A stretch of 64,000 nt of DNA, from NCBI RefSeq assembly GCF_023920105.1, contig NZ_CP083693.1:1505001-1569000 (forward strand), in the 5' to 3' direction. Position numbers and translations under genes: made by a program. The notes under the pieces were generated by a model. That model did no database searches. It had not been told where the DNA came from and worked only from the letters and a program-made list of their open reading frames with translations. Of the stretch, positions 1-11,200 are shown in pieces. The DNA comes from Bartonella taylorii. GTDB lineage: Bacteria; Pseudomonadota; Alphaproteobacteria; Rhizobiales; Rhizobiaceae. Every line of letters begins with the position of its first letter. Positions within the stretch are counted from its first letter, which is position 1.

Positions 1-3000
1 ATGTCGCAACTGTCTCACCCATTGAATAAAGCTGGCTACCTGTTATCGCTTCTGTTGAGCCCTTAGAAATTTCTCCATCTAAAAGAAACTTCAATTTACT
101 ATTACCTCTATTCTTACCTTCTCCATGTTTCGCTACAAAGGCTTCTTCTTCCTTGCTCCAGTTCAAAGAATCTTGCGCTACGCCTTGCGTAACTTCCTTA
201 ATCCGTTGATTTACATTCTTGATATTTTCATCAAGACCCTCAAATGCTGAACCAACATTTTTAAACTCTGCAGATTTTATTTCTCCATCTTTGGTCACTT
301 GAGATAAATTATATATTGGTTCTGTAAAGCTACCGTTGCTAAAGGCTGCATTACCACCCAAAAATTTAGTTACATCCTCACCGATTTTATTAATCTGCTT
401 ACCATTGATCGCATCATGTGATTCTGAAGAAATTGCACCATCGGCAACGTTATGAAGTGCAACGGGGAATTTATCTTTACCACCCAAAGTCACACTCTTG
501 TAATTAATGGTGCCATTCTCATCGTTGTTCTTATCGTAATGAACAACAGCTGAATCTTCAGACTGAAGATTGGTAGAAAGATCTTGCAAACTTTTATCAA
601 GCTGAGCTTTATTGACTGCTTCATTACCTTTCGTTGCTTCCTGCACACCAGAAAGCGTCCGATCTTCACCATTCTTATTGACTACACTGATTGTATTGCC
701 TTCTACTTCTTTACCAATATTGACAACCTGTGTCTTAGCATCTTGCTTAACAAGGCTATCGCCTTTCACATTGCTAATCTCATTATTAATTTGCTTGGTA
801 ATCTCATTTTTAACATTCGTGATAGAAGTGCTAACACCAGCTAATGCATCCGTAACAGTACTGTACTTTTCTTCTGTCGCGTTCCCTTTATCATCAAATT
901 TTTGAACCGTAAAAGTAGGTGCAGTCCATGCTCCATTCTCATATTTAGCGTCACCACCAAAATACGTCGCAACCTTATCACCCAATGAGTAAAGCTGATT
1001 ACCAGTAACAGCATCCGTTGAACCATCAGAAACATTACCGTCTAAAAGAAATGTAATTTTGCTGTTTTCTTGCGCCCTTACGGCTCTGCCTTTTTCTTCT
1101 TTACTCTTTTCATGACGCGCCACAAAGGCATGAGCGTCATCATTCCATAATAAGGCATTTTGCTCAATACGCTCGGTAACCTCAGTATTGTTTTTAGAAA
1201 TTTCATTATGAAGCTTTGTGAATGAACTATCAACACCTGCAAATGCTTCAGCAACAGTATGATAGGTATTCTCTTGAATAGAAAAACTTGGGATATCACC
1301 TTTAAGAACATCGGCTCCACCACCAAAATAAGCTGATGTATTGTTAGCAACTTTTTTCAGATCATTTGTCACAGTCGTAACATTTTCATTGGTCGTAAAA
1401 AGTTGTGAACCATTTACTGCTTGTCGTGACGTTTTAGAGAGCTCTCCATCTTTCACACCAGAAAGAAGTCTATCCTCTTTGTTTTTATTTGTAATGTTAA
1501 TTACACTGCCTTCTATTTCTGCACCAATAGTAATATAATTTGTACTTGCATCTTTTTTAACAAGGCTATCACCTTTCACATTGCTAATCTCATTATTAAT
1601 CTGCTTCGTAATTTCATTTTTAATATTTGTAAAAGAACTACCAACTCCAGCAAGTGCATCAGCAACATTGGTATAGTTCGTCTCTTCAGAGTTGCCATCA
1701 TTCTTAACTGTATTTACTTTAAAACTAGGAGCTTTCCAGTTTCCGTCCTGATCGTAGCCGGCACCGCCACCAAAATAGGTAGCAAGTGCACTCTTCAGAG
1801 AATAAAGCTGACCACCTGTGACTGCATCTGTAGAGTTAGAAGCAATATTCCCATCCGAAAGATGTGTAATCTTGCTATCTTTTCTGTCCTTCTCTTTCCC
1901 GTGCCGAGCACTAAAAGCTCCATCAGACGCACTCCATAATAAAGAATCCTGTGCAACACCCTGAGATACCTCTTTAATTCGCGCATTAACATTCTTGATA
2001 TTTGTATCAAGTCCAGTAAAGGCTGCTCCAACATCGTTAAAGGTAGCACTTGATATCGAACCATTTTCTTCAACCTTCGATAAGCTATAAGTTGGTGTTG
2101 TCAAAGCACCGTTGTTAAAAGCTGCATTACCACCTAAGAATTTGGCAATATCCTGCGAGATTGTGTGAATCTGGTCACCATTCACAACTTGAGTTGAATC
2201 TTTACCAATCGTACCATGTGAAACGCCAGAAATAATTCGCTTCTCACCAGCCTTATTGGCAATATTGATTTCTGTTCCTTCTTTTGCCGCACCAATAGTA
2301 ATATGATTTGTTTTTTTATCTTGCTGAACAAGGTTCTCACCTTCCACCTTGGTAATCGCATTATTAACCTGTTCAGTAAATTTATTCTGAACATTCGTGA
2401 TAGAAGTACCAACACCTTCAAAAGCAGCTGCTACATTATTATAGCTTTGTTCACTTTCTGTACCATCATCCTTAACAGTTTTAACCTTAAATTTTGGAGC
2501 GATCCATTCTCCATTCTCATATTTAGCGTCTCCACCAAAATACGTCGCAACCTTATCGCCCAATGAGTAAAGCTGCTTACCTGTAACAGCATCCGTTGAA
2601 GTCTTAGAAATATCACCATTCGCAAGAGATGTGATCTTGCTGTTTTCTTGTATCCTTACGGACTTACCTTCTTCTGTGCTCTTTTCATGACGAGCTACAA
2701 ACGCATTGGCTGTATCATTCCACAATAAGGAAATGCCTTTAACATTATTAATCTCTTTGCTAATCTCATTTTTAACATTTGTGATAGAATTTTTAACACT
2801 CGTAAAAGAATCACCAACACCTCCAAAAGCGGAAGCTACATTTTTGTAAACTTTTTCTTCAACTCCACTGCCATCAGCACTGACAATCTTAACCTTAAAG
2901 CTAGGAGCAGTCCATGCTCCATTCTCATATTTAGCGCCACCGCCTAAATAGGTAGTAACCTTGTCATTCGTCTCAAAAAGCTGGGAACCATTTATAGCAT

Positions 3001-6000
3001 CCGTTGAATTCTTAGAAACATCACCGTTTAAAAGAGATGTAATCTTACTGTTTTCTTGTATCCTTACGGACCTACCTTTTTCTTCTGTACTCTTTTCATG
3101 ACGAGCTACAAATGCATTGGCTTCTTCGTTCCATAATAAGGAATCGCCTTTAACTTGTTCAGTAACATTCGTTAGTTTATCTTCAACTTTTTTGATGCTT
3201 GTATCAAGCTGGCTTTTGTTAACAGCCTCATTATCATTCTTTGCTTCTTTCACACCAGAAAGAGCCCGTAATTCATTTTTGCTGTTAGCAATATTGATTT
3301 CACTGCCTTCTACTTCTGCACCAATAGTAATATAATTTGTATTTGCATCTTTCTTAACAAGGCTATCACCTTTCACATTGGTAATCTCATTATTAATCTG
3401 CTTGGTAAGCTCATTTTTAACATTCGTGATAGAATTACCAACTCCGGCAAGTGCAGACGCTACATCATTGTAGACTGTTTCTTCACCTTCTTTTCCATCA
3501 GCTTTAACAGTTTTAACCTTAAAGCTAGGAGGAGTCCATTTGCCTTCATCATACTTAGCGCCACCACCTAAATAGGTAGCAACCTTTTCATTCGTCTCAA
3601 AAAGCTGGGAACCATTTATAGCATCCGTTGAACCCTTAGAAACATCACCATTCGCAAGAAACTTAATCTTGCTATTCACTGATTTCACCGGATCTTCCCC
3701 AGTCACTTTCTCTGCATGACGCGCTACAAACGCATTGGCTTCCTTGCTCCACGATAAGGAATCGCCTTCTACTTTGGTGACTACATTCGTAATCTCATTT
3801 TTAATATTCGTGAAAGAATTACCAACACCTGCAAGGGCAGACGCTACATCATTGTAGACTGTCTCTTCACTTCCTGTGCCATCAGCCTTAACAGTTTTAA
3901 CCTTAAATTTTGGAGCAGTCCAAGTTCCTCCACTAAAACTAGCACCACCACCAAAATACTTGGCAAATGTATCACCAAGTAAATAAAGCTGCTTACCCGT
4001 AACAGCATCCGTTGAAGTTGGTGAAACATCACCATTCGCAAGAAACGTAATCTTGCTGTTTTCTTGTATCCTTACAGACTTGCCTTCTTCTGTACTCTTT
4101 TCATGACGGGCTACAAACGCATTGACTTGATCACTCCATAGCAGAGAATCGCCTTTAACATTCGTAACAGCATTGGTAATCTCATTTTTAATTTCTTTAT
4201 GAATATCCGTAATAGAATTACCAACACCTTCAAAAGCAGCCGCTACATTTTTGTAGACTGTCTCTTCACCTTCTGTACCATCAGCCTTAACAGTTTTAAC
4301 CTTAAATTCTGGAGCAGTCCATTCGCCATTCTCATATTTAGCGCCACCGCCTAAATAGGTAGCAACCTTTTCATTCGTCTTAAAAAGTTGGAAACCATTT
4401 ATAGCATCCGTTGAAGTTGGTGAAACATCACCTTTCGCAAGAAACTTAATCTTGCTGTTCACTGGTTCCACTGGATTTTCTCCAGCCACTTTCTCTGCAT
4501 GACGGGCAACAAACGCACCATCTTCCTTACTCCACGATAAAGAATCACCTTCTACTTTGGTGACTACATTCGTAATCTCATTTTTAATATTCGTGAAAGA
4601 ATTACCAACACCAGCAAGAGCAGACGCTACATCTTTGTAGACTGTCTCTTCACTTCCTGTGCCATCAGCCTTAACAGTTTTAATCTTAAATATTGGAGCG
4701 GTCCATTGACCATTCTCATATTTGGCTCCACCACCAAAATACTTGGCAAATGTATCACCAAGTAAATAAAGCTGCTTACCCGTAACAGCATCCGTTGAAG
4801 TTGGTGAAACATCACCATTCGCAAGAAACGTAATCTTGCTGTTTTCTTGTATCCTTACAGACTTGCCTTCTTCTGTACTCTTTTCATGACGGGCTACAAA
4901 CGCATTGGCTGTATCACTCCATAGCAGAGAATCGCCTTTAACATTCGTAACAGCATTGGTAATCTCATTTTTAATTTCTTTATGAATATCCGTAATAGAA
5001 TTACCAACACCTTCAAAAGCAGCAGCTACATTTTTGTATACTGTTTCTTCACCTTCTGTACCATCAGCATTAACAGTTTTAACCTTAAATTCTGGAGCGG
5101 TCCAAGTTCCTCCACTAAAACTAGCGCCACCACCTAAATACGTCGCAAATGTATCACCTAGTGAATAAAGCTGGGAACCATTTATAGCATCCGTTGAATC
5201 CTTAGAAATATCACCATTCGCAAGAAACGTAATCTTGCTACTTGTCTTCCCATCTCCCGCCCCGTGCTTGGCTACAAATGCATCATCGGTCTTGCTCCAC
5301 GATAAGGAATCGCCTTCCACTTTGGTAACTACATTATTAATCTCTTTGGTGATGTTATTCTGAATCTTCGTGATAGAATTACTAACACCTTCAAAAGCAG
5401 ATGCTACATTTTCGTAGCTTTGTTCACTTTCTGTGCCATCATCTTTAACAGTTTTAACCTTAAATTTTGGAGTGCTCCATTGGCCATTCTCATATTTAGC
5501 ACCACCGCCAAAATAGCCAGCTATGCTGATGCCAAACTGATGCAATTGATGCCCTGTCATTGCTTCAGTGGAAGCATCAGAAATGACTCCATTCGCTACG
5601 CCAGAAATAACTCGACCCTTGCCATCCTTATTGGCAATACTGATTTTATCACCATCTGCTTCTTTCCCAATGGTAATATGTTTTGTCTGAGCATCTTGTT
5701 TTACAAAGCTACCGGATGCTACCTGTTCTTTGATCTCCTTCAGCTGTGCAAAATTAACTGCATCAGTACCTTCAGTGCCCTTTGCCACTCCTGTAATCTT
5801 TTGATTGCCGGCACCTATACCTGCAGTCGTCATTTTCGGACCACTTTTAATCACTAAGCCTGTCGCATCTAAGGTATTTTCGCCTACCTTTATGCTATCA
5901 GCTGTGATAGCCCGTGCTAGATCAAATGTGATCTTATTCTTATCGCTGACTATCTTAAAGTTGTCACTTCCAGAGGAAAAACTGAGGCTGTTATCCGCAT

Positions 6001-7147
6001 CAACATTTGTAGTCTTTTCTCCAACAGATAGCTTCCAACCTGTTTTTGCAATTTCTCTTACTGCTTTCAACTGCGCAACATTCACAGCATCAGTATCTTT
6101 AGTACCAGCCGCTACTGCTACAATTTGGCGTGTTTTTCCATCAGCAGTATTGCCAACACTAACTGCAGCTAGAGTACTTTTCCATACATAACCTTCCTCC
6201 TCTGTAGCACCATTTGTTATGGGATCATACCCACGAGCACGCTCATAAACCGTAGCCACAGAATAAGCACCTAAAGCAACTGAGGACTCGTTTTTCGCCG
6301 TAGTTTTAGAACCTATAGCAACCGTAGCATCACCTCTCGCATAAGCTTCATGACCTATAGCAACAGAGATTCTACTCTGTGGAAATACGACTGCATTATT
6401 ACCAATAGCAACCGAAAATGAACTATCCGATCTCGCATCGCTACCAATAACAACATTTCTGGAGAATACTTCGATTGTAGGAGTATTAGACCATACCATA
6501 GCATTGTTACCAATAACAACATTATCATAGCCATTTACATGCATAACTTGACCATGTATTATATTAGAACCGCCTCCACCACGGGACTGTACTGCAGTTC
6601 TACCATTCCACAATCCACCAAAACTATCAACAACCGCTACACCATCGCCATTTTGAGAAAACTGTTTAGGGATGAAACTAGAAAAATCAGAAAACTGCGG
6701 GCTGGTGATAAATCTTTTATATTGCTCCTCTGCACTGAACTCCCTTTTTGGTAGGCTATTGCTGTATGCTGTCAAAATATTCACGATAGCATTATCATTA
6801 TTTTTCTTAGAAAGAGTATTGATGAGAAAATTGACATAGTCACTAACAGCGCTCGCTGCCAGTGTGCTCCCCGCTTGTAGGGCTGTTACATAGTTTTCCT
6901 GATCGCTCGCATCAACATTATAGTCATCATAAACAGAGATAACACTTTGCGGAAAAGCTACAGAAGGGCTTTTCGCACTTATGAGAAATGCTTCTTTTGG
7001 AGAAACTGTTTTTGAATACACTGGAGAAGCACTCGACAAAAGTGCTACTACTGAGGATAAAGAAAGCATCTTTACAAAAGATGTCTTGTAAATAGGACGA
7101 AGAAAATTCAATTTGCCCCCCGCTAATTTGGCATATACTTTTTTCAT
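1..7147 (-). CDS. TAA-1: trimeric autotransporter adhesin, BadA/Vomp family (3' end outside window)
   Basis: The reading frame is open from the ATG at 7147 to the left edge, so at least 2382 residues are present and the anchor is missing from view. The start is MKKVYAKLAG, preceded by GGGGAT about 5 bases upstream, the same start as in the next three paralogues. An extended signal peptide covers residues 1 to about 46 (ending ASPVYS). Head repeats of the YadA type (VAIG, SVALGA) run roughly from residue 215 to 345, and a first neck with the DAVNVAQLK motif lies near residue 352. A GWKLSV Trp-ring module follows, then repeated stalk modules containing LWN..AFVARHE, STDAITGSQLY and YFGGGAKYENG. 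By family knowledge the product is a homotrimeric surface adhesin binding host matrix and cells. Its residues from about 355 to 480 are shared with TAA-4, which marks it as mosaic. No stop or frameshift is seen in the window. Confidence 0.93.
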   Translation of the reverse strand, partial: MKKVYAKLAGGKLNFLRPIYKTSFVKMLSLSSVVALLSSASPVYSKTVSPKEAFLISAKSPSVAFPQSVISVYDDYNVDASDQENYVTALQAGSTLAASAVSDYVNFLINTLSKKNNDNAIVNILTAYSNSLPKREFSAEEQYKRFITSPQFSDFSSFIPKQFSQNGDGVAVVDSFGGLWNGRTAVQSRGGGGSNIIHGQVMHVNGYDNVVIGNNAMVWSNTPTIEVFSRNVVIGSDARSDSSFSVAIGNNAVVFPQSRISVAIGHEAYARGDATVAIGSKTTAKNESSVALGAYSVATVYERARGYDPITNGATEEEGYVWKSTLAAVSVGNTADGKTRQIVAVAAGTKDTDAVNVAQLKAVREIAKTGWKLSVGEKTTNVDADNSLSFSSGSDNFKIVSDKNKITFDLARAITADSIKVGENTLDATGLVIKSGPKMTTAGIGAGNQKITGVAKGTEGTDAVNFAQLKEIKEQVASGSFVKQDAQTKHITIGKEADGDKISIANKDGKGRVISGVANGVISDASTEAMTGHQLHQFGISIAGYFGGGAKYENGQWSTPKFKVKTVKDDGTESEQSYENVASAFEGVSNSITKIQNNITKEINNVVTKVEGDSLSWSKTDDAFVAKHGAGDGKTSSKITFLANGDISKDSTDAINGSQLYSLGDTFATYLGGGASFSGGTWTAPEFKVKTVNADGTEGEETVYKNVAAAFEGVGNSITDIHKEIKNEITNAVTNVKGDSLLWSDTANAFVARHEKSTEEGKSVRIQENSKITFLANGDVSPTSTDAVTGKQLYLLGDTFAKYFGGGAKYENGQWTAPIFKIKTVKADGTGSEETVYKDVASALAGVGNSFTNIKNEITNVVTKVEGDSLSWSKEDGAFVARHAEKVAGENPVEPVNSKIKFLAKGDVSPTSTDAINGFQLFKTNEKVATYLGGGAKYENGEWTAPEFKVKTVKADGTEGEETVYKNVAAAFEGVGNSITDIHKEIKNEITNAVTNVKGDSLLWSDQVNAFVARHEKSTEEGKSVRIQENSKITFLANGDVSPTSTDAVTGKQLYLLGDTFAKYFGGGASFSGGTWTAPKFKVKTVKADGTGSEETVYNDVASALAGVGNSFTNIKNEITNVVTKVEGDSLSWSKEANAFVARHAEKVTGEDPVKSVNSKIKFLANGDVSKGSTDAINGSQLFETNEKVATYLGGGAKYDEGKWTPPSFKVKTVKADGKEGEETVYNDVASALAGVGNSITNVKNELTKQINNEITNVKGDSLVKKDANTNYITIGAEVEGSEINIANSKNELRALSGVKEAKNDNEAVNKSQLDTSIKKVEDKLTNVTEQVKGDSLLWNEEANAFVARHEKSTEEKGRSVRIQENSKITSLLNGDVSKNSTDAINGSQLFETNDKVTTYLGGGAKYENGAWTAPSFKVKIVSADGSGVEEKVYKNVASAFGGVGDSFTSVKNSITNVKNEISKEINNVKGISLLWNDTANAFVARHEKSTEEGKSVRIQENSKITSLANGDISKTSTDAVTGKQLYSLGDKVATYFGGDAKYENGEWIAPKFKVKTVKDDGTESEQSYNNVAAAFEGVGTSITNVQNKFTEQVNNAITKVEGENLVQQDKKTNHITIGAAKEGTEINIANKAGEKRIISGVSHGTIGKDSTQVVNGDQIHTISQDIAKFLGGNAAFNNGALTTPTYSLSKVEENGSISSATFNDVGAAFTGLDTNIKNVNARIKEVSQGVAQDSLLWSASDGAFSARHGKEKDRKDSKITHLSDGNIASNSTDAVTGGQLYSLKSALATYFGGGAGYDQDGNWKAPSFKVNTVKNDGNSEETNYTNVADALAGVGSSFTNIKNEITKQINNEISNVKGDSLVKKDASTNYITIGAEIEGSVINITNKNKEDRLLSGVKDGELSKTSRQAVNGSQLFTTNENVTTVTNDLKKVANNTSAYFGGGADVLKGDIPSFSIQENTYHTVAEAFAGVDSSFTKLHNEISKNNTEVTERIEQNALLWNDDAHAFVARHEKSKEEKGRAVRAQENSKITFLLDGNVSDGSTDAVTGNQLYSLGDKVATYFGGDAKYENGAWTAPTFTVQKFDDKGNATEEKYSTVTDALAGVSTSITNVKNEITKQINNEISNVKGDSLVKQDAKTQVVNIGKEVEGNTISVVNKNGEDRTLSGVQEATKGNEAVNKAQLDKSLQDLSTNLQSEDSAVVHYDKNNDENGTINYKSVTLGGKDKFPVALHNVADGAISSESHDAINGKQINKIGEDVTKFLGGNAAFSNGSFTEPIYNLSQVTKDGEIKSAEFKNVGSAFEGLDENIKNVNQRIKEVTQGVAQDSLNWSKEEEAFVAKHGEGKNRGNSKLKFLLDGEISKGSTEAITGSQLYSMGETVAT

Positions 7148-7169
7148 AATTATCCCCTGTAATAAAAAC

Positions 7170-7191
7170 ATATTAAAAACATATTAAAAAC
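7170..7191 (-). repeat. 11-bp tandem repeat (two units) in the TAA-1 leader
   Basis: The unit atattaaaaac (plus strand) occurs twice just upstream of the ribosome-binding site. The same two units precede TAA-2, while TAA-3 and TAA-4 have none, so the untranslated leader is 22 bp shorter there. Confidence 0.8.
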
Positions 7192-7858
7192 ATAAAAAAG
7201 CCATATTTTGATGCCTATGAACCTGTCCTCTTAATAAAAATACCCACGGAATTTAACGGTTCGTAAATTGTGTAGTTGCGATCGCTAGTTGCTAGATTGA
7301 TAACGTTTCGAGTCTTTTATCTTCCCGCCCTATGCCTTTGTTATCGTCAGAACTAAATGTCAAAATTGGCAAAGATATCAAACAAACATCTAAAATACAT
7401 TTAGACTCTAATAAAAATTAATTTCACCGTTTGCAGTGTTATACTCATTAAAAAAGAGATTATTCTTGCCCAATTTAAATATCGAAAGCATTTCGCTTAA
7501 AAATATTTAGTTTCTTAACAAAAGTCTTCAAAATAAGAAATTTATCATCTTCCCTTTACTGATAAATTGCTTCATTATTTAGAAGAACACTATTCTCTTA
7601 ATAATGTGTAAATTAATATCCTCTAAATCTCACAAACCTTTATTTCTTTTTGCAAGAAGGTGATTTTATTAAGAACAATGCTACACTACAATTGCTATGG
7701 CGTAATGCGTGTTGGCTGAAAATGCATTATTTTCACCCCCCCTTCTTGAGATACATCTCTTCAAAAAAGAGAGTTTATTTGAAACAAAATGAGTCTTACT
7801 AATGTACTTTTTACACACTTATAGGTACTAACAGACAATAACCAAAAAAATGAACTTC

Positions 7859-7882
7859 CCCATAGTAAGATATTACTATGGG
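7859..7882. promoter_or_regulatory. Perfect 10-bp inverted repeat upstream of TAA-1
   Basis: Arms CCCATAGTAA and TTACTATGGG flank a GATA spacer. Related copies sit at 18339, 23400 (decayed) and 32564, at a similar place in the other TAA spacers. It could be an operator or, with the T-tract beginning about 9 bases to its right, a plus-strand transcription stop. Function is inferred only from conservation and symmetry. Confidence 0.5.
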
Positions 7883-8193
7883 TTCTAGTGTGTTTTTTTC
7901 AACACAAACTATCCAATATATTTCTATAAAATTTAGCCTTTATGTTTCGCTAAGCTCTATGAAATCTTGTTTTAGCCACAAAGATTTTGCTCATACCTAA
8001 ATAAAGCAAAACTAAAATAGCTATTATCAGCTTTATTGAATGAGAAGTCTTAACATTCGAAAGAATCTTTTGTGGAGGTGGGAATATAATTCATCCTACC
8101 TCAAACCTCATGAAAGGATTTCATAACTCATTGAATTATATTGCTATTTTATTTTCTAAGGTAGGTGTGTATTTACATCTTGAGCAAAAATGG

Positions 8194-8223
8194 TTTGCCC
8201 CTGCTTAGTTAAGCAAGGGCAAA
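8194..8223 (-). terminator. Terminator-like hairpin after TAA-2
   Basis: A 14-bp stem (TTTGCCC..GCTTA with one wobble pair) lies 33 bases after the TAA-2 stop and is followed on the minus strand by CCATTTTTG. The same hairpin follows TAA-3 and, with two wobbles, TAA-4. Confidence 0.75.
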
Positions 8224-8255
8224 TGAAAATGTTATTAAACTTTTGTGTTTTATCG

Positions 8256-11200
8256 TTAATTTAGCGTTACCCTAAATCCAGCACCTACCCCCCAGTGCCC
8301 CCCAGCACTTGTGACAGATAAATTAGAACGCATACGACCATTTTCAGACATATAACCAGCACCAAGAGCAAATGCAGATTGGTTACGCCATACACCACTA
8401 CCAAATGTAACGCTTAACTTCCCTGGTGTATCATCATAACTTAAGTTAGCTACTGCCAAACCAATAGCTGCGGCTTGTCTTGCTTCCTTCCGGATATCCT
8501 GAACCGCATAACTTAACGTTCCAAACTTCATATCTGTATAGGATTTTGCCTCATCAGCAGCATTATTGATTGCACTATCGACCTTATCATCCGTATACTT
8601 TTTCGCATCATCAAGAACTATCTTCATCTGCTGTTCGGTATAATCATGCAATTGACCTCCATTGACAGCTTCTTTCGAACCGCTCTCAATCTTGCCATCC
8701 CCTACATTATCTATCAACACAGGATCACTTTCATTAACACCTACTAACGTGACTTTATTAACCTTATGACCTTCACCATCTTGATCATACTTAACAACAC
8801 CGTTCGTAACTGTACTTTCAATATCTTTTACTTGCTTATCAATACTACTTACTTGGCTTTCAACTGCGCTAACCCTCTCATTCGTCTCAAAAAGCTGACC
8901 GCCATTCACTGCATCCTTCGAGCCTGATGCAACCTTACCATCCGCTACATGCGTAATCTTGCTGTCTTGACCTGCATGACCTGCATTATAAGCTCCTTCT
9001 TTCTCATCCCAATTTAAACTGTTCGACGAGACATTCTGCTCTACTGTGTTAATACGATCGTTGATACTCGACATACTGCCATTAACACCTTCAAAAGCAG
9101 ACGCCACATTATCATAGACTTCCTTGTTACCCGCACTACCATCCAAATTAAATTGCGAAACTTGGAATTTTGGGGCTGTCCATACTCCATCTTTATACCC
9201 AGCATCACCTCCAAAATACAGTGCTAGTGTCTGATTGAGCTGATAGAGCTGGTTGCCGGTTATCGCTTCGCTAGAACCCGCGGATATGTCTCCATCAACA
9301 AGGTGAATAAGCTTGCTGTTTTGCTTTGTTTCTCCTGTTCCATGAAGCGCTACAAACGCTTTATCAGCTTCACTCCACAACAACGCGTTCTGCTCAATAT
9401 TATCTGAAATCTCATGATGAAGCTTCGTGAAAGAATTACTCACACCAGCAAACGCAGCCGCAACATCTGTGTAGTTTTGCTCTTCAGAACTACCATCATC
9501 ATTAAATGTCACAACCTTGAAACCTGGAGATACCAATTCTCCATTTTCATACTTAGCACCACCACCTAAATATGTAGCAACCTTGTCACCCAATGAATAA
9601 AGCTGAGATCCATTAACTGCTTCTGTCGACACTGCTGAAAGCGCTCCATCTTTTACGCCTGAAAGCGTCCGTGCAGTACCATCAATATTTGCAAGACTGA
9701 TGCTTGTACCGTCTGTCTCGCCACCAATTGCGATAACTTTTGTCTTCTTGTCTTTCTTAACTAGGCTTTCACCTTCAACTTTAGTAATCGCATTATTTAC
9801 TTGATTGGTAATCTCATTGGTAACTTTGTTACCAAAACTTATGAAAGCATTATTAACACCTGTAAAGGCTTCCGCAACACTCGTATAACTCTCCTCACCT
9901 TCCTTACCATTTGCATCAAACGTCTTTACTGTAAAGGTAGGAGCTGTCCATTTGCCTTCCTCATACTTAGCACCGCCACCAAAATACGTCGCAACTGTAT
10001 TATTCAACGAGTAAAGCTGACCACCCGTAACAGCATCCGTTGAACCTTCTGCAACGTTACCATTTGCAAGAGATGTAATCTTACTATTGCCTTTTTTCTC
10101 TCCATGCTGTGCTACAAATGCCTCTTCATCCTTGTTCCACAACAAGGCATCTCCTTGAACTTCTTGAGTAATATTCGTGATGTTTTGAGTAAGTTCGTTA
10201 AACTTATTCGTTAGATTATTATTCACATTCTTGACATTCGTATCAAGCCCTCCAAAAGCAGATCCAACATCGTTATACGATTTTTCTTCTACCTCACCTG
10301 TTGCATTAACACTGGACAATTTATAAGTCGGTCCTGTGAAAGTACCGTTATTAAATACTGTACCACCACCTAAATATTTTGCAATTTCCTGAGAGATTGT
10401 ATGAATCTGACCACCCGTAACCACATCACGTGACTTCTCATCAATGGTACCATCAGCAACATTATGCAATCCAACAGGGGCACGATCTTTACCTTTGCCA
10501 AAAGTTATACTTTCATAATTCGTAGTGCTATTTTCACCCCCTGTTTTATCATAAAGAACAACAGCTGAATCCTCAGACTGAAGACTGTTGGAAAGATCTT
10601 TCAAGCTTGCATCAAGCTGACCTTTATTAACCGCTTCATTATTTTGGGTCGCTGCCTTTACACCGGAAAGCGTACGATCCGCACCAGTTTTGTTGGCGAT
10701 ATCAATTTCACTGCCTTCTACTTCTTTACCAATGGTGATACGATTTGTTTTGTCTTCTTGCTTAACAAGGCTATCAGCTACAACCTGATTAATTTCATTC
10801 TTAACTTCTTTATGTATTTTGGTGATAGAGTTACCAACACCTGCAAATGCAGAAGCTACATCATTATAACTCGACTCAACTTCTGTGCCATCTTCCTTGA
10901 GGGACTTAACCATGAAAGTAGGAGCTTTCCATTTACCTCCATCATACTTAGCGCCACCACCTAAATAGGTAGCAACCTTGTCATTCGTCTCAAAAAGCTG
11001 GGTACCATTTACTGCGTCGGTTGAGTTTTCAGATAAATCTCCCCCTGCAACAAATTTAATTTTGCTGGCTGTTTTTTCTGCTCCATGCTTGGCTACAAAT
11101 GCATGATCATCTTTGCTCCAAGACAACGAATCTTGCGCAACACCCTCAGAAACTTCTTTAATACGCTGATTCACATTCTTGATGTTATCATTAAGACCCG

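Larger units (their letters stand above)
7148..8193 (-). other. TAA-1 leader / intergenic region, copy 1
   Basis: This is about 1 kb without a gene between the end of TAA-2 and the start of TAA-1. It is nearly identical to 17628-18674 in front of TAA-2. It should hold the TAA-1 promoter, but I cannot fix a convincing -35/-10 pair. It contains a leader tandem repeat and a perfect palindrome, listed separately. The part nearest the TAA-2 end is also recognisable in the spacers before TAA-3 and TAA-4. Confidence 0.6.
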